A DNA stretch of 64,000 bases from JADGRB01 sp036267635 (GCA_036267635.1 DATAVR010000024.1:104262-168261); one strand, 5' to 3'; shown: positions 27,754 through 38,009, counted from the first letter of the stretch. The notes: generated from the sequence alone by a model not told the origin. Made by a program: numbers and translations.

Positions 27754-30390
27754 TCAGGGGCCGAGCTCGATGCGCGGAGCGCCGTCCAAATCGCTTCCGT
27801 CTCCGTTTCCGTTTCCGTTGGTCCCCGCGGTGGCGCCGTCCCAGGGGAGCTCGGGGAGGTTGGGGCTGGAGCGCGGGCGCACCAGCATCAACACCGCTGG
27901 CAGCACGACGACGGCCGTGGTGAGGCAGCAGATCTCGCCGAACACCGCCAGCAGGCCGAACAGGAACAGGCCGACGTTCTGGGCCACCAGCAGCGACGAG
28001 TAGCCGATGATGGTGGTGAGCGAGCAGAGGCCGACCGCGCCGCCGGTGCCGCGCACGGCGGCCACCACGTCGCGCCCTCCGTCGCGCAGGTAGCGGGCCA
28101 TCACGTTGACCGCGTAGTCGACGCCGATCCCGAAGGTGATGGGGAAGGCGATGAAGTTCACGAAGTTGATCTTGATGCCGAGCTTCATGGTGACCGCCAG
28201 CAGCCAGGTCACGCCGACCACCAGCGAGCCGATCACGAACGGGGTGGCGATGCTGCGCCTGAAGATGAGAAGCACGGTGGCCACCACCCCCAGGAACGCC
28301 AGCAGCGACGCCAGCGGGCCGTCGCGCACCATCGACGAGATGATGTCGAACGACAGCGCCGGGCCGCCGGCCACCCGCCCGGGCCGGCCGCCGAGCGCGA
28401 CCGGCGCCTCCGCGGCGGTGCGCAGCTGTTGCACGAACGTGGCGATCGTCTCGCCCCGCCACCAGCTCTCGGCCGGGTTGGGATAGATCAACACCGCGCG
28501 CCCGACGGATCCGTCCCGCTCGCGCAGCCCGCGGGTGATGACGTCGGGGACCTCGTCGGAGCGAATGGGCGCCGTGGTCGTCGGGGCGTCCTCCGGCCCG
28601 ATCAGCCGGGCCAGCTTCTGCCGATCGGTGGGCGTCATGCTCGAACGGATGTTGGGCGTCATCTTGCGGCGCACGACCGCCAGCTCGGCCTGCTTGGCCT
28701 TCTCGTCGGGCGGGACGACGTCGTCGTAGGTCCGGATCGAGGCAATCATGCTGGCGAGCGGCGGGTGCGACGCCTGCTCGCGCAGCCGCGCGGTCACCGC
28801 GCGCGCCTCCGCCTCCGAATCGGTCAAGATCACCGTCGGCGTCAGGTAGCGCCCGAGCAGCGTGTCCATGCGCTTGCCCCAGTGCCCTTCGCCCGACTTC
28901 CAGGTGTCGCGCCGGCGCAGCCGCGAGAAGTCGAACTCGAGCTGGTCGCGTCCGAAGTGCCGCACCTCCCAGACCGCCCCCAAGGTCAGGATGAGGGCGG
29001 CGCCAGCGAAGACCGAGGGGCGGGTCCCGACCGCACGGGCGATCCCGCCGACGAATCGTCCCGAGTGGCGGCGGACGCTGGGGGCGTGCCGCCCGCGGTC
29101 GAGCCAGGCCAAAAGCGGCGGCATCAACAGCACCGTCGAGCCCCAGGCGAACGCCATCCCCAGGCCCCCGATCACCCCGAACTGACGGAAGCCACGGAAC
29201 TGCATGGCGACCAGCGAGGCGTAGGCGACGCCGGCCGCGAGCGCCGCCGACAACGTCCCCCAGCGCGTCCCCCACAGCGCGATCGCCAGCGCCTCCTCGA
29301 CGTTCTTGCCTTGCCGGCGCGCCTCCAGGTAACGCGCCAGCTGGATGATGCCGAAGTTGATCCCGTTGCCGACGATGATCGAGCCGAGGAACGCCGTGTT
29401 CGAGTTGAGCTCGGTGATGTGGAACGGCGGCAGGCTGGCCAGGCCGAAGGCATAGACCGTCGCCAGCGCCAGCGGCAGGAACAGGGCCGGAATGCTGCGC
29501 GTCCAGCCATAGAAGAGAACGATGGCCAGCAGGACGGCCACCACCACCAGGACCGACGACAGCGTGAGGTCCTGGACCAGGGCCGCCATCTCCTCGGCCG
29601 AGATGGCCACGTCGCCGGTGAGGCCGACCTGCATGCCGGGGGCGTAGGCGTCGGCGCCGCCGAGCGCGCGCATGTCGGCCTCGACCTTGTGAATGAGCGC
29701 CCCGGCCTGGGCGGCGCTCGTCGAGAAGCCGCCGACCTCGATCAGCATGAGCGTCAGCCCCAGCTGCCGGTTGGAGAAGCGATTCCCCTCCAGATCGCCG
29801 CCGCCGAGCTGGCCGGCGTACTTGTGCTCGATGTCGTTGAAGTCGAGCGGCGGCGCCGGCTCGTCGGCGTCGAGCAGCGTGTCGGTCTTTTTGCCGTACT
29901 CCCAGTGGAGGCGCGCCTCGATCCGCTCGCGCACGGTCTTCAGATCGTCGAGCGCGATCAGGCTGCCGGCGTGCTTTTCCACGAAGGCGCGCTCGGCCGC
30001 GTAGCCGGTGCGCACGTCGCTGACCTCGTTCCTCGGGTAACGGCGGACGCGCGCCGCGAGGTCCTCCAGGAACCGCTCGCCCGCCGGCAGATGAGCGGCG
30101 TCTCCCACGTCGACGATGACGCCCAGGTACTGCAGGCCGGCCATCCGGCGCCGCAGCTCCTCGATCGCCACCACGCTGGGCGCGTCGCGCGGCAGGAGCT
30201 CCTCGATGTCGCTGCGCAGGTGACGGTAGAGCGTCGCCGTGCGCCAGCTCGCCGGGATGGCCACCAGCAGCGCCAGCACCCAGAGCAGCGCGCCGTAGCG
30301 GAGCGTCCAGGCGACGAAGCGACGGGTGAGGGGGCCGGGCGCGGGTGAGGAATCGGGGGGCACGTGTGGGCGGCGCTCGCGGCCGCCCAT
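27754..30390 (-). CDS. RND/MMPL-superfamily exporter (HpnN-like)
   Basis: 878 residues from ATG 30390. It has two repeated halves, each with one helix, a large periplasmic domain and a bundle of five helices. The second half has the conserved GIGVDYAVNVMARYLRDGG with an intramembrane Asp; the first half has GNGINFGIIQLARYLEARR, where Asn replaces that Asp. So only one half seems to carry the proton-relay residue. It resembles exporters of lipids such as hopanoids, without a partner protein here. It converges with pgpA (13 bp gap), so it may handle the lipid made by that operon, but this is an inference from proximity. Confidence 0.85.
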   Translation of the reverse strand: MGGRERRPHVPPDSSPAPGPLTRRFVAWTLRYGALLWVLALLVAIPASWRTATLYRHLRSDIEELLPRDAPSVVAIEELRRRMAGLQYLGVIVDVGDAAHLPAGERFLEDLAARVRRYPRNEVSDVRTGYAAERAFVEKHAGSLIALDDLKTVRERIEARLHWEYGKKTDTLLDADEPAPPLDFNDIEHKYAGQLGGGDLEGNRFSNRQLGLTLMLIEVGGFSTSAAQAGALIHKVEADMRALGGADAYAPGMQVGLTGDVAISAEEMAALVQDLTLSSVLVVVAVLLAIVLFYGWTRSIPALFLPLALATVYAFGLASLPPFHITELNSNTAFLGSIIVGNGINFGIIQLARYLEARRQGKNVEEALAIALWGTRWGTLSAALAAGVAYASLVAMQFRGFRQFGVIGGLGMAFAWGSTVLLMPPLLAWLDRGRHAPSVRRHSGRFVGGIARAVGTRPSVFAGAALILTLGAVWEVRHFGRDQLEFDFSRLRRRDTWKSGEGHWGKRMDTLLGRYLTPTVILTDSEAEARAVTARLREQASHPPLASMIASIRTYDDVVPPDEKAKQAELAVVRRKMTPNIRSSMTPTDRQKLARLIGPEDAPTTTAPIRSDEVPDVITRGLRERDGSVGRAVLIYPNPAESWWRGETIATFVQQLRTAAEAPVALGGRPGRVAGGPALSFDIISSMVRDGPLASLLAFLGVVATVLLIFRRSIATPFVIGSLVVGVTWLLAVTMKLGIKINFVNFIAFPITFGIGVDYAVNVMARYLRDGGRDVVAAVRGTGGAVGLCSLTTIIGYSSLLVAQNVGLFLFGLLAVFGEICCLTTAVVVLPAVLMLVRPRSSPNLPELPWDGATAGTNGNGNGDGSDLDGAPRIELGP

Positions 30391-30457
30391 GATACCGAAG
30401 AGCTGGCCCGAACGCCCGAATCCCCTCGCAGTGACTCGCGGCACGCCAAGCCCGGGT

Positions 30458-30517
30458 GATCGCCCGGTCGATCGCCCGGTCGATCGCCCGGCCGATCGCC
30501 CGGCCGATCACCCGGTC
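30458..30517. repeat. Five tandem 12-bp repeats upstream of trpE
   Basis: Consecutive units GATCGCCCGGTC, the same, GATCGCCCGGCC, the same, and GATCACCCGGTC. They lie in the 172 bp gap between the exporter gene start and trpE. Units contain CGATCG palindromes. Possibly a protein-binding array or a slippage-prone tract. Confidence 0.9.
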
Positions 30518-30534
30518 CGAAAGGTCGTGTCACC

Positions 30535-30549
30535 TTCGAGGGCCTCGAA
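30535..30549 (+). promoter_or_regulatory. Inverted repeat just upstream of trpE ribosome site
   Basis: TTCGAG-GGC-CTCGAA, a 6 bp perfect stem ending one base before the AGGGG ribosome-binding site (30551-30555) of trpE. It could act as an operator or tune translation. No Trp-rich leader peptide was found. Confidence 0.35.
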
Positions 30550-30562
30550 AAGGGGGCGTGGT

Positions 30563-32173
30563 ATGGTGAGCGGCTCAGTGCCATTCGTCCCGGACCGTCC
30601 AGGGTTTCTCGATCTGGCCCGCCGTGGCCGGATCGCCTTCGTCTATCGGGAGGTCCTGGCCGACACCGACACGCCCGTGTCGGCCTACGCCAAGCTGGGG
30701 CGGGGGCCGTATTCCTTTCTGCTGGAGAGCGTCGTCGGCGGCGACAAGTGGGCCGCCTACAGCTTCGTCGGCGTCCGGCCGCGCGCGGTCGTGCGGGCGC
30801 GCGGGGCGGAGGTCGAGGTGCTCACCTCCGTGGACGGCGAGATGCGCGTGACCGAGCGGGCGCGCGCCGAGCGGCCGCTCGCGTTCCTCGACGACTACCT
30901 GACCAAGCTGGCGCCCGCCGTGCCGCCGGGGCTGCCGCGCTTCTTCGGCGGTGCGGTCGGCTGGCTCGGCTACGACGCCATCCGCGGCTTCGAACGGATC
31001 CCCAGCACCAAGCCCGACGATCTGGGCGTGCCGGAGATCTGCTTCGCGCTGACCGACACCGTCGTCATCTTCGACAACCTCCGCGGCACCGTGAAGGTGG
31101 TGGCGGCCGCCGACGTGGGGGTAGGGGATCCGGGACGCGCCTACGACGACGCCTGTGCGCGGATCGAAGCGGTGCTCGAGCGGCTGGCCCGTCCGGCGCC
31201 GCCGTTGCGGGTGCTGGAACCGCTGCCCACGCCCGCGCCGCCGACGCCGCGGGCGACCATCACGCAGGATGAGTACGAGGCGGGCGTGCGGCGCGTGCAG
31301 GAGTACATCCTGGCCGGCGACGCCTTCCAGGTCGTCTACTCGCAACGCTTTCAGGTGCCGCGCGCGGGGATCGATCCGTTCGACGTCTACCGCGCGCTGC
31401 GGGTCATCAACCCGTCGCCCTACATGTTCCACCTGGAGTTCCCGGAGGCGATCGTCACCGGCGCCTCGCCCGAAGCGCTGGTCCGGCTCGAGGGGGCCGA
31501 GGTGGAGGTGCGGCCCATCGCCGGGACCCGCCGTCGCGGCGTCACCGCCGAGGAGGACGCACGCCTCGAGGCGGAGCTGCGCAGCGATCCCAAGGAGCGC
31601 GCCGAGCACGTCATGCTGGTCGACCTCGGGCGCAACGACGTCGGGCGGGTCTCGGCCCCCGGCACGGTCAAGGTCAACGAGCTGATGTTGGTGGAGCGCT
31701 ACTCGCACGTCATGCACCTGGTCTCGAACATCCGGGGCTCTGCCGCGCCGGGAATCCGTGCGGCCGACGTGGTGCGCGCCGCCTTCCCGGCCGGGACGTT
31801 GTCGGGCGCGCCGAAGATCCGGGCGATGGAGATCATCGAGGAGCTCGAGCCGTCGCGGCGCGGGATCTACGGCGGCGCCGTCGGCTACGTCTCGTACACC
31901 GGCAACGTCGACCTGGCGATCGCCATCCGCACGCTGGTGACCCTGGGCGACACCATCCACGTGCAGGCGGGCGCCGGGATCGTCGCCGACAGCGTGCCGG
32001 GGGAGGAGCACCTCGAGTGCGTCAACAAGGCGCGGGCGGTGCTGAGCGCGGTCGAAGTCGCGCGCCGCTCGACGAAAAGAGCGGACGATCGCGTGGACGG
32101 AGCCGGGCTTGGCCGGGCGGAGTCCGTCGCGGGAGGGCATGGGAACCCTCCCAGGGTTCCCGGGAAAAACTGA
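30563..32173 (+). CDS. trpE: Anthranilate synthase component I, with repeat-encoded tail
   Basis: 536 residues from ATG 30563, behind a good AGGGG site. It converts chorismate to anthranilate with ammonia delivered by TrpG. The Trp feedback motif LLES is at 53-56, so allosteric inhibition is likely. The catalytic C-terminal half has PIAGTRRRGVTAEED, LVDLGRNDVGRV and FPAGTLSGAPKIRAME. The family normally ends soon after LECVNKARAVLSAVE. Here about 27 extra residues (from ~509) are encoded by a double-hairpin element (copy A). Its TGA overlaps the trpG ATG (TGATG). Confidence 0.97.
   Translation: MVSGSVPFVPDRPGFLDLARRGRIAFVYREVLADTDTPVSAYAKLGRGPYSFLLESVVGGDKWAAYSFVGVRPRAVVRARGAEVEVLTSVDGEMRVTERARAERPLAFLDDYLTKLAPAVPPGLPRFFGGAVGWLGYDAIRGFERIPSTKPDDLGVPEICFALTDTVVIFDNLRGTVKVVAAADVGVGDPGRAYDDACARIEAVLERLARPAPPLRVLEPLPTPAPPTPRATITQDEYEAGVRRVQEYILAGDAFQVVYSQRFQVPRAGIDPFDVYRALRVINPSPYMFHLEFPEAIVTGASPEALVRLEGAEVEVRPIAGTRRRGVTAEEDARLEAELRSDPKERAEHVMLVDLGRNDVGRVSAPGTVKVNELMLVERYSHVMHLVSNIRGSAAPGIRAADVVRAAFPAGTLSGAPKIRAMEIIEELEPSRRGIYGGAVGYVSYTGNVDLAIAIRTLVTLGDTIHVQAGAGIVADSVPGEEHLECVNKARAVLSAVEVARRSTKRADDRVDGAGLGRAESVAGGHGNPPRVPGKN
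32087..32164 (+). repeat. Double-hairpin REP-like element, copy A (inside trpE 3' end)
   Basis: 78 bp, 68/78 identical to copy B by eye. Hairpin 1: GCCGGGC arms 32102-32108 and 32112-32118 with one central G-G mismatch. Hairpin 2: perfect 9 bp stem GGGAACCCT (32141-32149) with AGGGTTCCC (32153-32161). The whole element is translated as the TrpE tail, and hairpin 2 abuts the trpG ribosome site. Confidence 0.85.
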
Positions 32174-32748
32174 TGCTGCTGGTGATCGACAACTACGACT
32201 CCTTTACCTACAACCTGGTCCAGTACCTGGGTGAGATGGGGCAGGAGGTGCGCGTCGTGCGCAACGACGAGCTCCTGGCCGCGGAGATCGCGGCCCTGGC
32301 CCCGTCGCACATCGTGATCTCGCCGGGGCCCTGCACCCCGAACGAGGCCGGCATCAGCCTGGAGGTCATCGAGACCTACGCCGGGAAGATCCCGATCCTG
32401 GGCGTCTGTCTCGGGCACCAGGCGATCGGCCAGGCGTTCGGCGGCAAGGTGGTGCGCGCGGCGCGCGTGATGCACGGCAAGACGTCGCCGATCTCGCACG
32501 ACGGCAAGGGGCTCTTCACCGGGCTGCCTAATCCGTTCGAGGCGACCCGCTACCACTCGCTGCTCATCGAGCGCGCCAGCGTCCCCGATTGTCTGGACGT
32601 CACGGCCGAGACGGCGGAGAACGAGATCATGGCGGTCCGACACAAGACGCTCCCCGTGGAAGGCGTTCAATTTCACCCCGAGTCGTTCCTGACCATCTCG
32701 GGCAAGGATCTGCTGCGCAACTTCATTGCGAGGAAGGGCCGGCCATGA
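32173..32748 (+). CDS. trpG: Anthranilate synthase component II (glutamine amidotransferase)
   Basis: 191 residues, normal for stand-alone TrpG. It hydrolyses glutamine to feed ammonia to TrpE. The start MLLVIDNYDSFTYNLVQYL, nucleophile C79 in GVCLGHQ, and the His-Glu pair in GVQFHPESFL form the class I amidotransferase triad. In many bacteria the same subunit also serves p-aminobenzoate synthase; no pabB is seen here. The start overlaps the trpE stop and the stop overlaps trpD (ATGA). Confidence 0.97.
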   Translation: MLLVIDNYDSFTYNLVQYLGEMGQEVRVVRNDELLAAEIAALAPSHIVISPGPCTPNEAGISLEVIETYAGKIPILGVCLGHQAIGQAFGGKVVRAARVMHGKTSPISHDGKGLFTGLPNPFEATRYHSLLIERASVPDCLDVTAETAENEIMAVRHKTLPVEGVQFHPESFLTISGKDLLRNFIARKGRP

Positions 32749-33794
32749 CCGGCATGGTAGCGATGACGATCCGCGAGGCGCTCGCCCGCGTCATCGATCG
32801 TCAGAACCTGACCGCCGACGAGATGGCGGCCGTGGTCGGCGAGATCATGGACGGGCAGGCCACCCCGGCCCAGATCGGCGGCCTCTTGGTCGCGCTGCGG
32901 ATGAAGGGGGAGACAGTCGACGAGATCGTCGGCGCGGCGCGGGCGATGCGCGCCCGCATGGTCGGCGTCGACTTCGCCGCAGAGCAGATCGTCGACACCT
33001 GCGGCACCGGCGGCGATGGCTCGCGGTCGGTCAACATCTCGACCATCGCGGCGTTCCTGGTGGCGGGCGCCGGCGTGGTGGTGGCCAAGCACGGCAACCG
33101 CGCGCAGTCGTCGCGCTCGGGCTCGCACGACGTCATCGAGTCGCTGGGGCTCGATCCGGCCCCGAACCCCGAGACGGCGGCGCGCTGCCTGCGCGAGGCG
33201 AAGCTGGCCTTTCTGTTCGCCCCCGCGCACCACGCGGCGACCCGGCACGTGGGGGCGCCGCGCAAGGAGGTCGGCGTCCGCACGATCTTCAATCTGCTCG
33301 GCCCGCTGACCAATCCCTGCGGCGCGAAGTTTCACGTCAACGGGATCTTCAGCCGGGAGCGATGCGAGATCCTGGCCGAGGCGCACGGCGCGCTCGGGTC
33401 GAAGCGGGCGATGGTCGTCCACGGCGCCGGCGGCCTCGACGAGTTCGCGCCGTCGGGACGCACGTTCGTGGCCGAGCTGACGGACGGCCGCGTGCGCACC
33501 CACGAGCTCGGCCCGGGCGACTTCGGGCTCGAGGAGAGCGATCCGGCCGGCCTGCGCGGCGGCGAGCCGGCCGACAACGCGCGCATCGCGCTCGAGATCC
33601 TGCGCGGCGGCGGCCCGGCGGCGGCCCGCAACGCGACGCTGATGACCGCCGGAGCCGCGATCTTCGTCGCGGGCGCCGCCGGCGATCTGCGCGCCGCGAC
33701 CACCACCGCGCGGCAGGTCCTGACCGGCGGCGGCGGGCTGGCCGTTCTGGAGACGCTGCGCCGGATCGCGCCGCGCCCCGCGCCCGCGTCATGA
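32745..33794 (+). CDS. trpD: Anthranilate phosphoribosyltransferase
   Basis: 349 residues. It attaches phosphoribosyl from PRPP to anthranilate. The PRPP loop GTGGDG is at 87-92, with VNISTIAAFLVAGAG, KHGNRAQSSRSGSHDVIESLG and RTIFNLLGPLTNP all conserved. ATG 32745 is used because of the ATGA overlap; ATGs at 32754 and 32763 are possible. Not fused to trpG, unlike the enterobacterial arrangement. Confidence 0.97.
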   Translation: MTGMVAMTIREALARVIDRQNLTADEMAAVVGEIMDGQATPAQIGGLLVALRMKGETVDEIVGAARAMRARMVGVDFAAEQIVDTCGTGGDGSRSVNISTIAAFLVAGAGVVVAKHGNRAQSSRSGSHDVIESLGLDPAPNPETAARCLREAKLAFLFAPAHHAATRHVGAPRKEVGVRTIFNLLGPLTNPCGAKFHVNGIFSRERCEILAEAHGALGSKRAMVVHGAGGLDEFAPSGRTFVAELTDGRVRTHELGPGDFGLEESDPAGLRGGEPADNARIALEILRGGGPAAARNATLMTAGAAIFVAGAAGDLRAATTTARQVLTGGGGLAVLETLRRIAPRPAPAS

Positions 33795-34567
33795 TCCTCG
33801 ACGACATCCTGGCACGCACGCGCGCCGATCTCGCCGAGCGGAAGCGGCGGCGCTCGATCGCTGCGCTGGAGTCCGAGGCGCTGCGTCGCACGGCGGTCCG
33901 GAGCCTGGCCCGGGCGCTGCGACGGCCGGGCGAGGTGACCTGCATCGCCGAGTTCAAGCGCCGCTCGCCCTCCGCCGGATGGATCGCCGAGACGGCCGCG
34001 CCGGCCGAGATGGCGCGCGCCTACGCCGCCGGCGGCGCGCGGGCGATGTCGGTGCTGACCGACGGTCCGTTCTTCGGCGGCAGCCTCGACGATCTCGCCG
34101 CCGCCCGCGCGGCCTGCGAGCTGGCCATCTTGCGCAAGGACTTCATCGTCGACCGCTACCAGATCGTGGAGGCTCGCGCGGCGGGGGCCGACGCCATCTT
34201 GCTAATTGTCAGCGCGCTCACCGACCTCGACCTCGCGGCGCTGCTGGGGGCGGCGCGCGAGGTGGGCCTGGAGGCGTTGGTCGAGGCGCACGACGCCGAC
34301 GAGGTGGCGCGCGCCGTTGCGGCCGGCGCGGGCATCATCGGGATCAACAACCGCGACCTGCGGACGTTCCAGGTCGACCGCGAGCTGGCCGCCCGCCTGC
34401 GCCCGAGCGTCCCGGACGAGCGGGTCATCGTCGCCGAGTCGGGAATCCGCGACGCCGCCGACGTCGGACGGCTGCGCGCCGCCGGCATCGACGCCGTCCT
34501 GGTCGGCGAGACCCTGATGCGCGCGCCCGATCCCGCCACGTCGCTCCGGGCACTTCTCGCCTCATGA
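33791..34567 (+). CDS. trpC: Indole-3-glycerol-phosphate synthase
   Basis: 258 residues, a TIM barrel. It closes CdRP to indole-3-glycerol phosphate. E54 and K56 lie in CIAEFKRRSPS, a second active-site Lys in AILRKDFIVD, and the Asn in GINNRDLRTF. AESGIRDAADVGRL and VLVGETLMRA form the phosphate site. It is a separate gene from trpF. Both junctions overlap by 4 bp. Confidence 0.97.
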   Translation: MILDDILARTRADLAERKRRRSIAALESEALRRTAVRSLARALRRPGEVTCIAEFKRRSPSAGWIAETAAPAEMARAYAAGGARAMSVLTDGPFFGGSLDDLAAARAACELAILRKDFIVDRYQIVEARAAGADAILLIVSALTDLDLAALLGAAREVGLEALVEAHDADEVARAVAAGAGIIGINNRDLRTFQVDRELAARLRPSVPDERVIVAESGIRDAADVGRLRAAGIDAVLVGETLMRAPDPATSLRALLAS

Positions 34568-35178
34568 GCCTCTTGATCAAGATCTGCGGCGTGACGACGG
34601 CCAAGGACGCCGCCCTGGCTGCGGAGCTGGGGGCCGACGCCATCGGCGTGAACTTCTGGCCGGGGTCGAAGCGCTACGTCGATCCGGACGAAGCGGCGCC
34701 GATCCTGGCGGCCATCCCCGCGGGGGTTCTCAAGGTGGGGGTCTTCGTCGACGAGCCGGAGGAGGATGTCGCCTTTCGGATCGACGTCCTCGGCCTCGAT
34801 CGCGTGCAGCTCCATGGCGACGAGAGACCCGGCGACTACCGTCATCTCGATCCGGCGAGGCTGATTCGTGCCGTTCGCGTCCGCGATGCCGCCTCGTTCG
34901 CCGCCGCGTCGGGGTGGAAGCCGTCACTGTGGCTCTACGACGCGTTCGTCGATGGCTTCGGCGGCGGCGGCGTCCCGGCGCCCTGGCCGCTCATCGCCCA
35001 GCAAGCGCGCCGCCCGTTCTTGCTGGCCGGCGGGCTGACGCCCGACAACGTCGCGGCCGCCATCCACGCGACGCGCCCGGACGGCGTCGACGTGGCCAGC
35101 GGCGTCGAGCGCTCGCCCGGGGTGAAAGATCCGGCCAAGGTCGCGGCGTTCATCGCCGCTGCGCGCGCTGCGATATAG
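34564..35178 (+). CDS. trpF: Phosphoribosylanthranilate isomerase
   Basis: 204 residues. General base C8 in IKICGVTT. GVNFWPGSKRYVD, DRVQLHGDE and FLLAGGLTPDNV follow, and a catalytic Asp is in GVDVASGVERSPGVKDPAKV. It performs the Amadori rearrangement of PRA to CdRP. It overlaps trpC. The gap to trpB is 11 bp, the only non-overlapping junction in the operon, and holds a TATAGT hexamer. Confidence 0.96.
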   Translation: MSLLIKICGVTTAKDAALAAELGADAIGVNFWPGSKRYVDPDEAAPILAAIPAGVLKVGVFVDEPEEDVAFRIDVLGLDRVQLHGDERPGDYRHLDPARLIRAVRVRDAASFAAASGWKPSLWLYDAFVDGFGGGGVPAPWPLIAQQARRPFLLAGGLTPDNVAAAIHATRPDGVDVASGVERSPGVKDPAKVAAFIAAARAAI

Positions 35179-35179
35179 T
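35174..35179 (+). promoter_or_regulatory. Possible internal promoter (-10 TATAGT) before trpB
   Basis: A 5/6 match to TATAAT overlapping the trpF stop, 10 nt before the trpB ATG. It may be chance, but it sits at the sole non-overlapping trp junction. Confidence 0.25.
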
Positions 35180-35189
35180 TCCGCGCTCG

Positions 35190-36397
<1,208 letters not shown>

Positions 36398-36401
<4 letters not shown>

Positions 36402-37228
36402 CACCCACCTCCGCGCCGCGCCTGGCGGCCCGGTTCGCCCGCGCCCGCGCCGAGAAGCGCGCCGCCCTCATCGTCTATCTCACCGCCGAGGATCCCGACG
36501 GCGTGACCAGCCTGCGCCTCATGCGCGCCGCCGCCGACGCCGGCGCCGACGTGATCGAAATCGGCATCCCCTGGAGCGACCCCTCGGCGGACGGCAAGGC
36601 GATCCAGGCAGCCATGCACCGCGCCCTCGGGCGGGGCGGGGGCCTGCGCCGCGCGCTCGCCCTCTGCAGCGAGCTGCGCGCCGCCTGTCCCGACGTCGGG
36701 CTGGTGCTGTTCGGATACGCCAACCCGATCCTGGTGATGGGTGTCGACGTCTTCGCGCTCAAGGCGCGCGACGCCGGGGCCGACGGCGTCCTCTGCGTCG
36801 ACTATCCGCCCGACGAGGACCGGGCGCTCTTGACCGCGCTTGGGCGCGAGGGGCTCGACTTCGTGCCGCTCCTGGCGCCCACCTCGACAGATGACCGCAT
36901 CGATCTGGCGCTCGCGGCCGCCGGCAGCTTCGTCTACTACGTCTCGATGACCGGCATCACCGGCACGGCGCTCGCCGACCTCGACGGGCCGCGCAAGAAG
37001 GTCGCCGCGATCCGGGAGCGGGGCGGCGGAAAGATCCCCGTCGCCGTCGGGTTCGGCATCCGCACGCCGGCCGCCGCGCGCGCGGTCGCCAGCTTCGCCG
37101 ACGCCGTCGTCGTCGGCAGCGCCGCCGTCGAGATTGTCGATCGGGCCACTGCGGAGAAGCGCGATCCGGTCGCCGAGATGAGCGCTTTCGTCCGGTCGCT
37201 GCGCGAGGCGGTCGGCGGCCCCGGGTGA
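36398..37228 (+). CDS. trpA: Tryptophan synthase alpha chain
   Basis: 276 residues, GTG start. It cleaves indole-3-glycerol phosphate. Catalytic E54 and D65 occur in VIEIGIPWSDPSADG, and GVLCVDYPPDED, FVYYVSMTGITG and VAVGFGIRTPAAARAV complete the barrel. It is the last gene of the operon. No strong terminator hairpin follows, only AT-rich repeats of TTTTCCGCT. Confidence 0.97.
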
Positions 37229-37277
37229 TTTTCCGCTAAAAAAGGCCGAGCTTTCCGCTTGGGGCGATTTTCCGCTT
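37227..37277 (+). repeat. Short direct repeats (GATTTTCCGCT) downstream of trpA
   Basis: GATTTTCCGCT at 37227-37237 and GATTTTCCGCTT at 37266-37277, with a third partial copy TTTCCGCTT at 37252-37260. Spacing is ~15-25 bp, in an unusually AT-rich 79 bp gap. The gap also holds a possible promoter (TTGGGG 37259-37264, N17, TATGGT 37282-37287), so the repeats may be operators for the next gene. Confidence 0.6.
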
Positions 37278-37307
37278 CGGTTATGGTCCCGGCCAGGAGG
37301 GTCCCCC

Positions 37308-38009
37308 ATGAAACACCTGCGCACAATCGGAACTGCCGTATTCGCAGCACTGGCCACCGTCGCTGGCGGTGCCGCCGCTCAGACGCCGACCGCCGGCCCG
37401 CCGCCGCCGCCGGCCGCGGCCATGCCTGCCGCCAAGCCCGCCGCAGCACCGGCTGCCGCCAAGCCCGCCACCGCGGCCGCCCCTGCACCGGCCGCCGCCA
37501 AGCCTGCGGTAGCGGCTGCGCCGGCTGCCCCGCCGCCGCCCCCCGCGCCGAAGCCCGCCGCTGAGCTCGACCAGCTGAAGATGTTCGAAGGGACCTGGAA
37601 GTGCGACGGCAAGCAGCCGGCCGGCCCGATGGGTCCCGAGCAGGTCTACAAGTCGTCGTTCAAGGGCAAGAAGGACGTCGACAACTTCTGGCTGACGTTC
37701 GAGTACACGCAGAAGAAGTCGAAGGTCCACCCCATGCCGATCACGGCTAAGGGCTTCCTCGGGTATGACCCGGCGGCCAAGAAGTACGTCACCCTCGGCG
37801 TCGACAACATGGGCGGCTCGATGAACGAGACGTCCCCCGGCTGGGAGGCCGACAAGCTGACGTTCGTCGGCGACGGCCAGATGGGCGGCCAGAAGATCAG
37901 CTTCCGCGAGACCTACACCAAGAAGAGCGACAAGGAGATGGTCTGGTCGGGCGAGATGAAGATGGGGAAGGACTGGATCCCCGTCGGCACCGACACCTGC
38001 AAGAAGTAA
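37308..38009 (+). CDS. Secreted DUF1579-like protein with Ala/Pro linker
   Basis: 233 residues. A signal peptide (cleaved after GGAAA, ~24) is followed by a ~65-residue linker of repeated AAKPA/AAAPAPA units and a domain from ~87 beginning LDQLKMFEGTWKCDG. That domain has KSKVHPMPITAKGFLGYDP and ends WIPVGTDTCKK. It matches the DUF1579 beta-barrel pattern (a lipocalin-like fold of unknown role). AGGAGG (37295-37300) is a strong ribosome site. Two Cys (in WKCDG and TDTCKK) could form a disulfide. Confidence 0.8.
   Translation: MKHLRTIGTAVFAALATVAGGAAAQTPTAGPPPPPAAAMPAAKPAAAPAAAKPATAAAPAPAAAKPAVAAAPAAPPPPPAPKPAAELDQLKMFEGTWKCDGKQPAGPMGPEQVYKSSFKGKKDVDNFWLTFEYTQKKSKVHPMPITAKGFLGYDPAAKKYVTLGVDNMGGSMNETSPGWEADKLTFVGDGQMGGQKISFRETYTKKSDKEMVWSGEMKMGKDWIPVGTDTCKK

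Noticed and set aside
27608..30511. A very long open frame overlapping the RND exporter gene in another frame (967 codons)
   Set aside because: Its translation is Arg/Ala/Gly-rich low-complexity with no domain; the exporter frame has coherent membrane helices and conserved motifs. High GC creates long stop-free shadow frames.
30391..30562. trp leader peptide with tandem Trp codons
   Set aside because: No short frame with consecutive TGG codons and no terminator/antiterminator pair was found.
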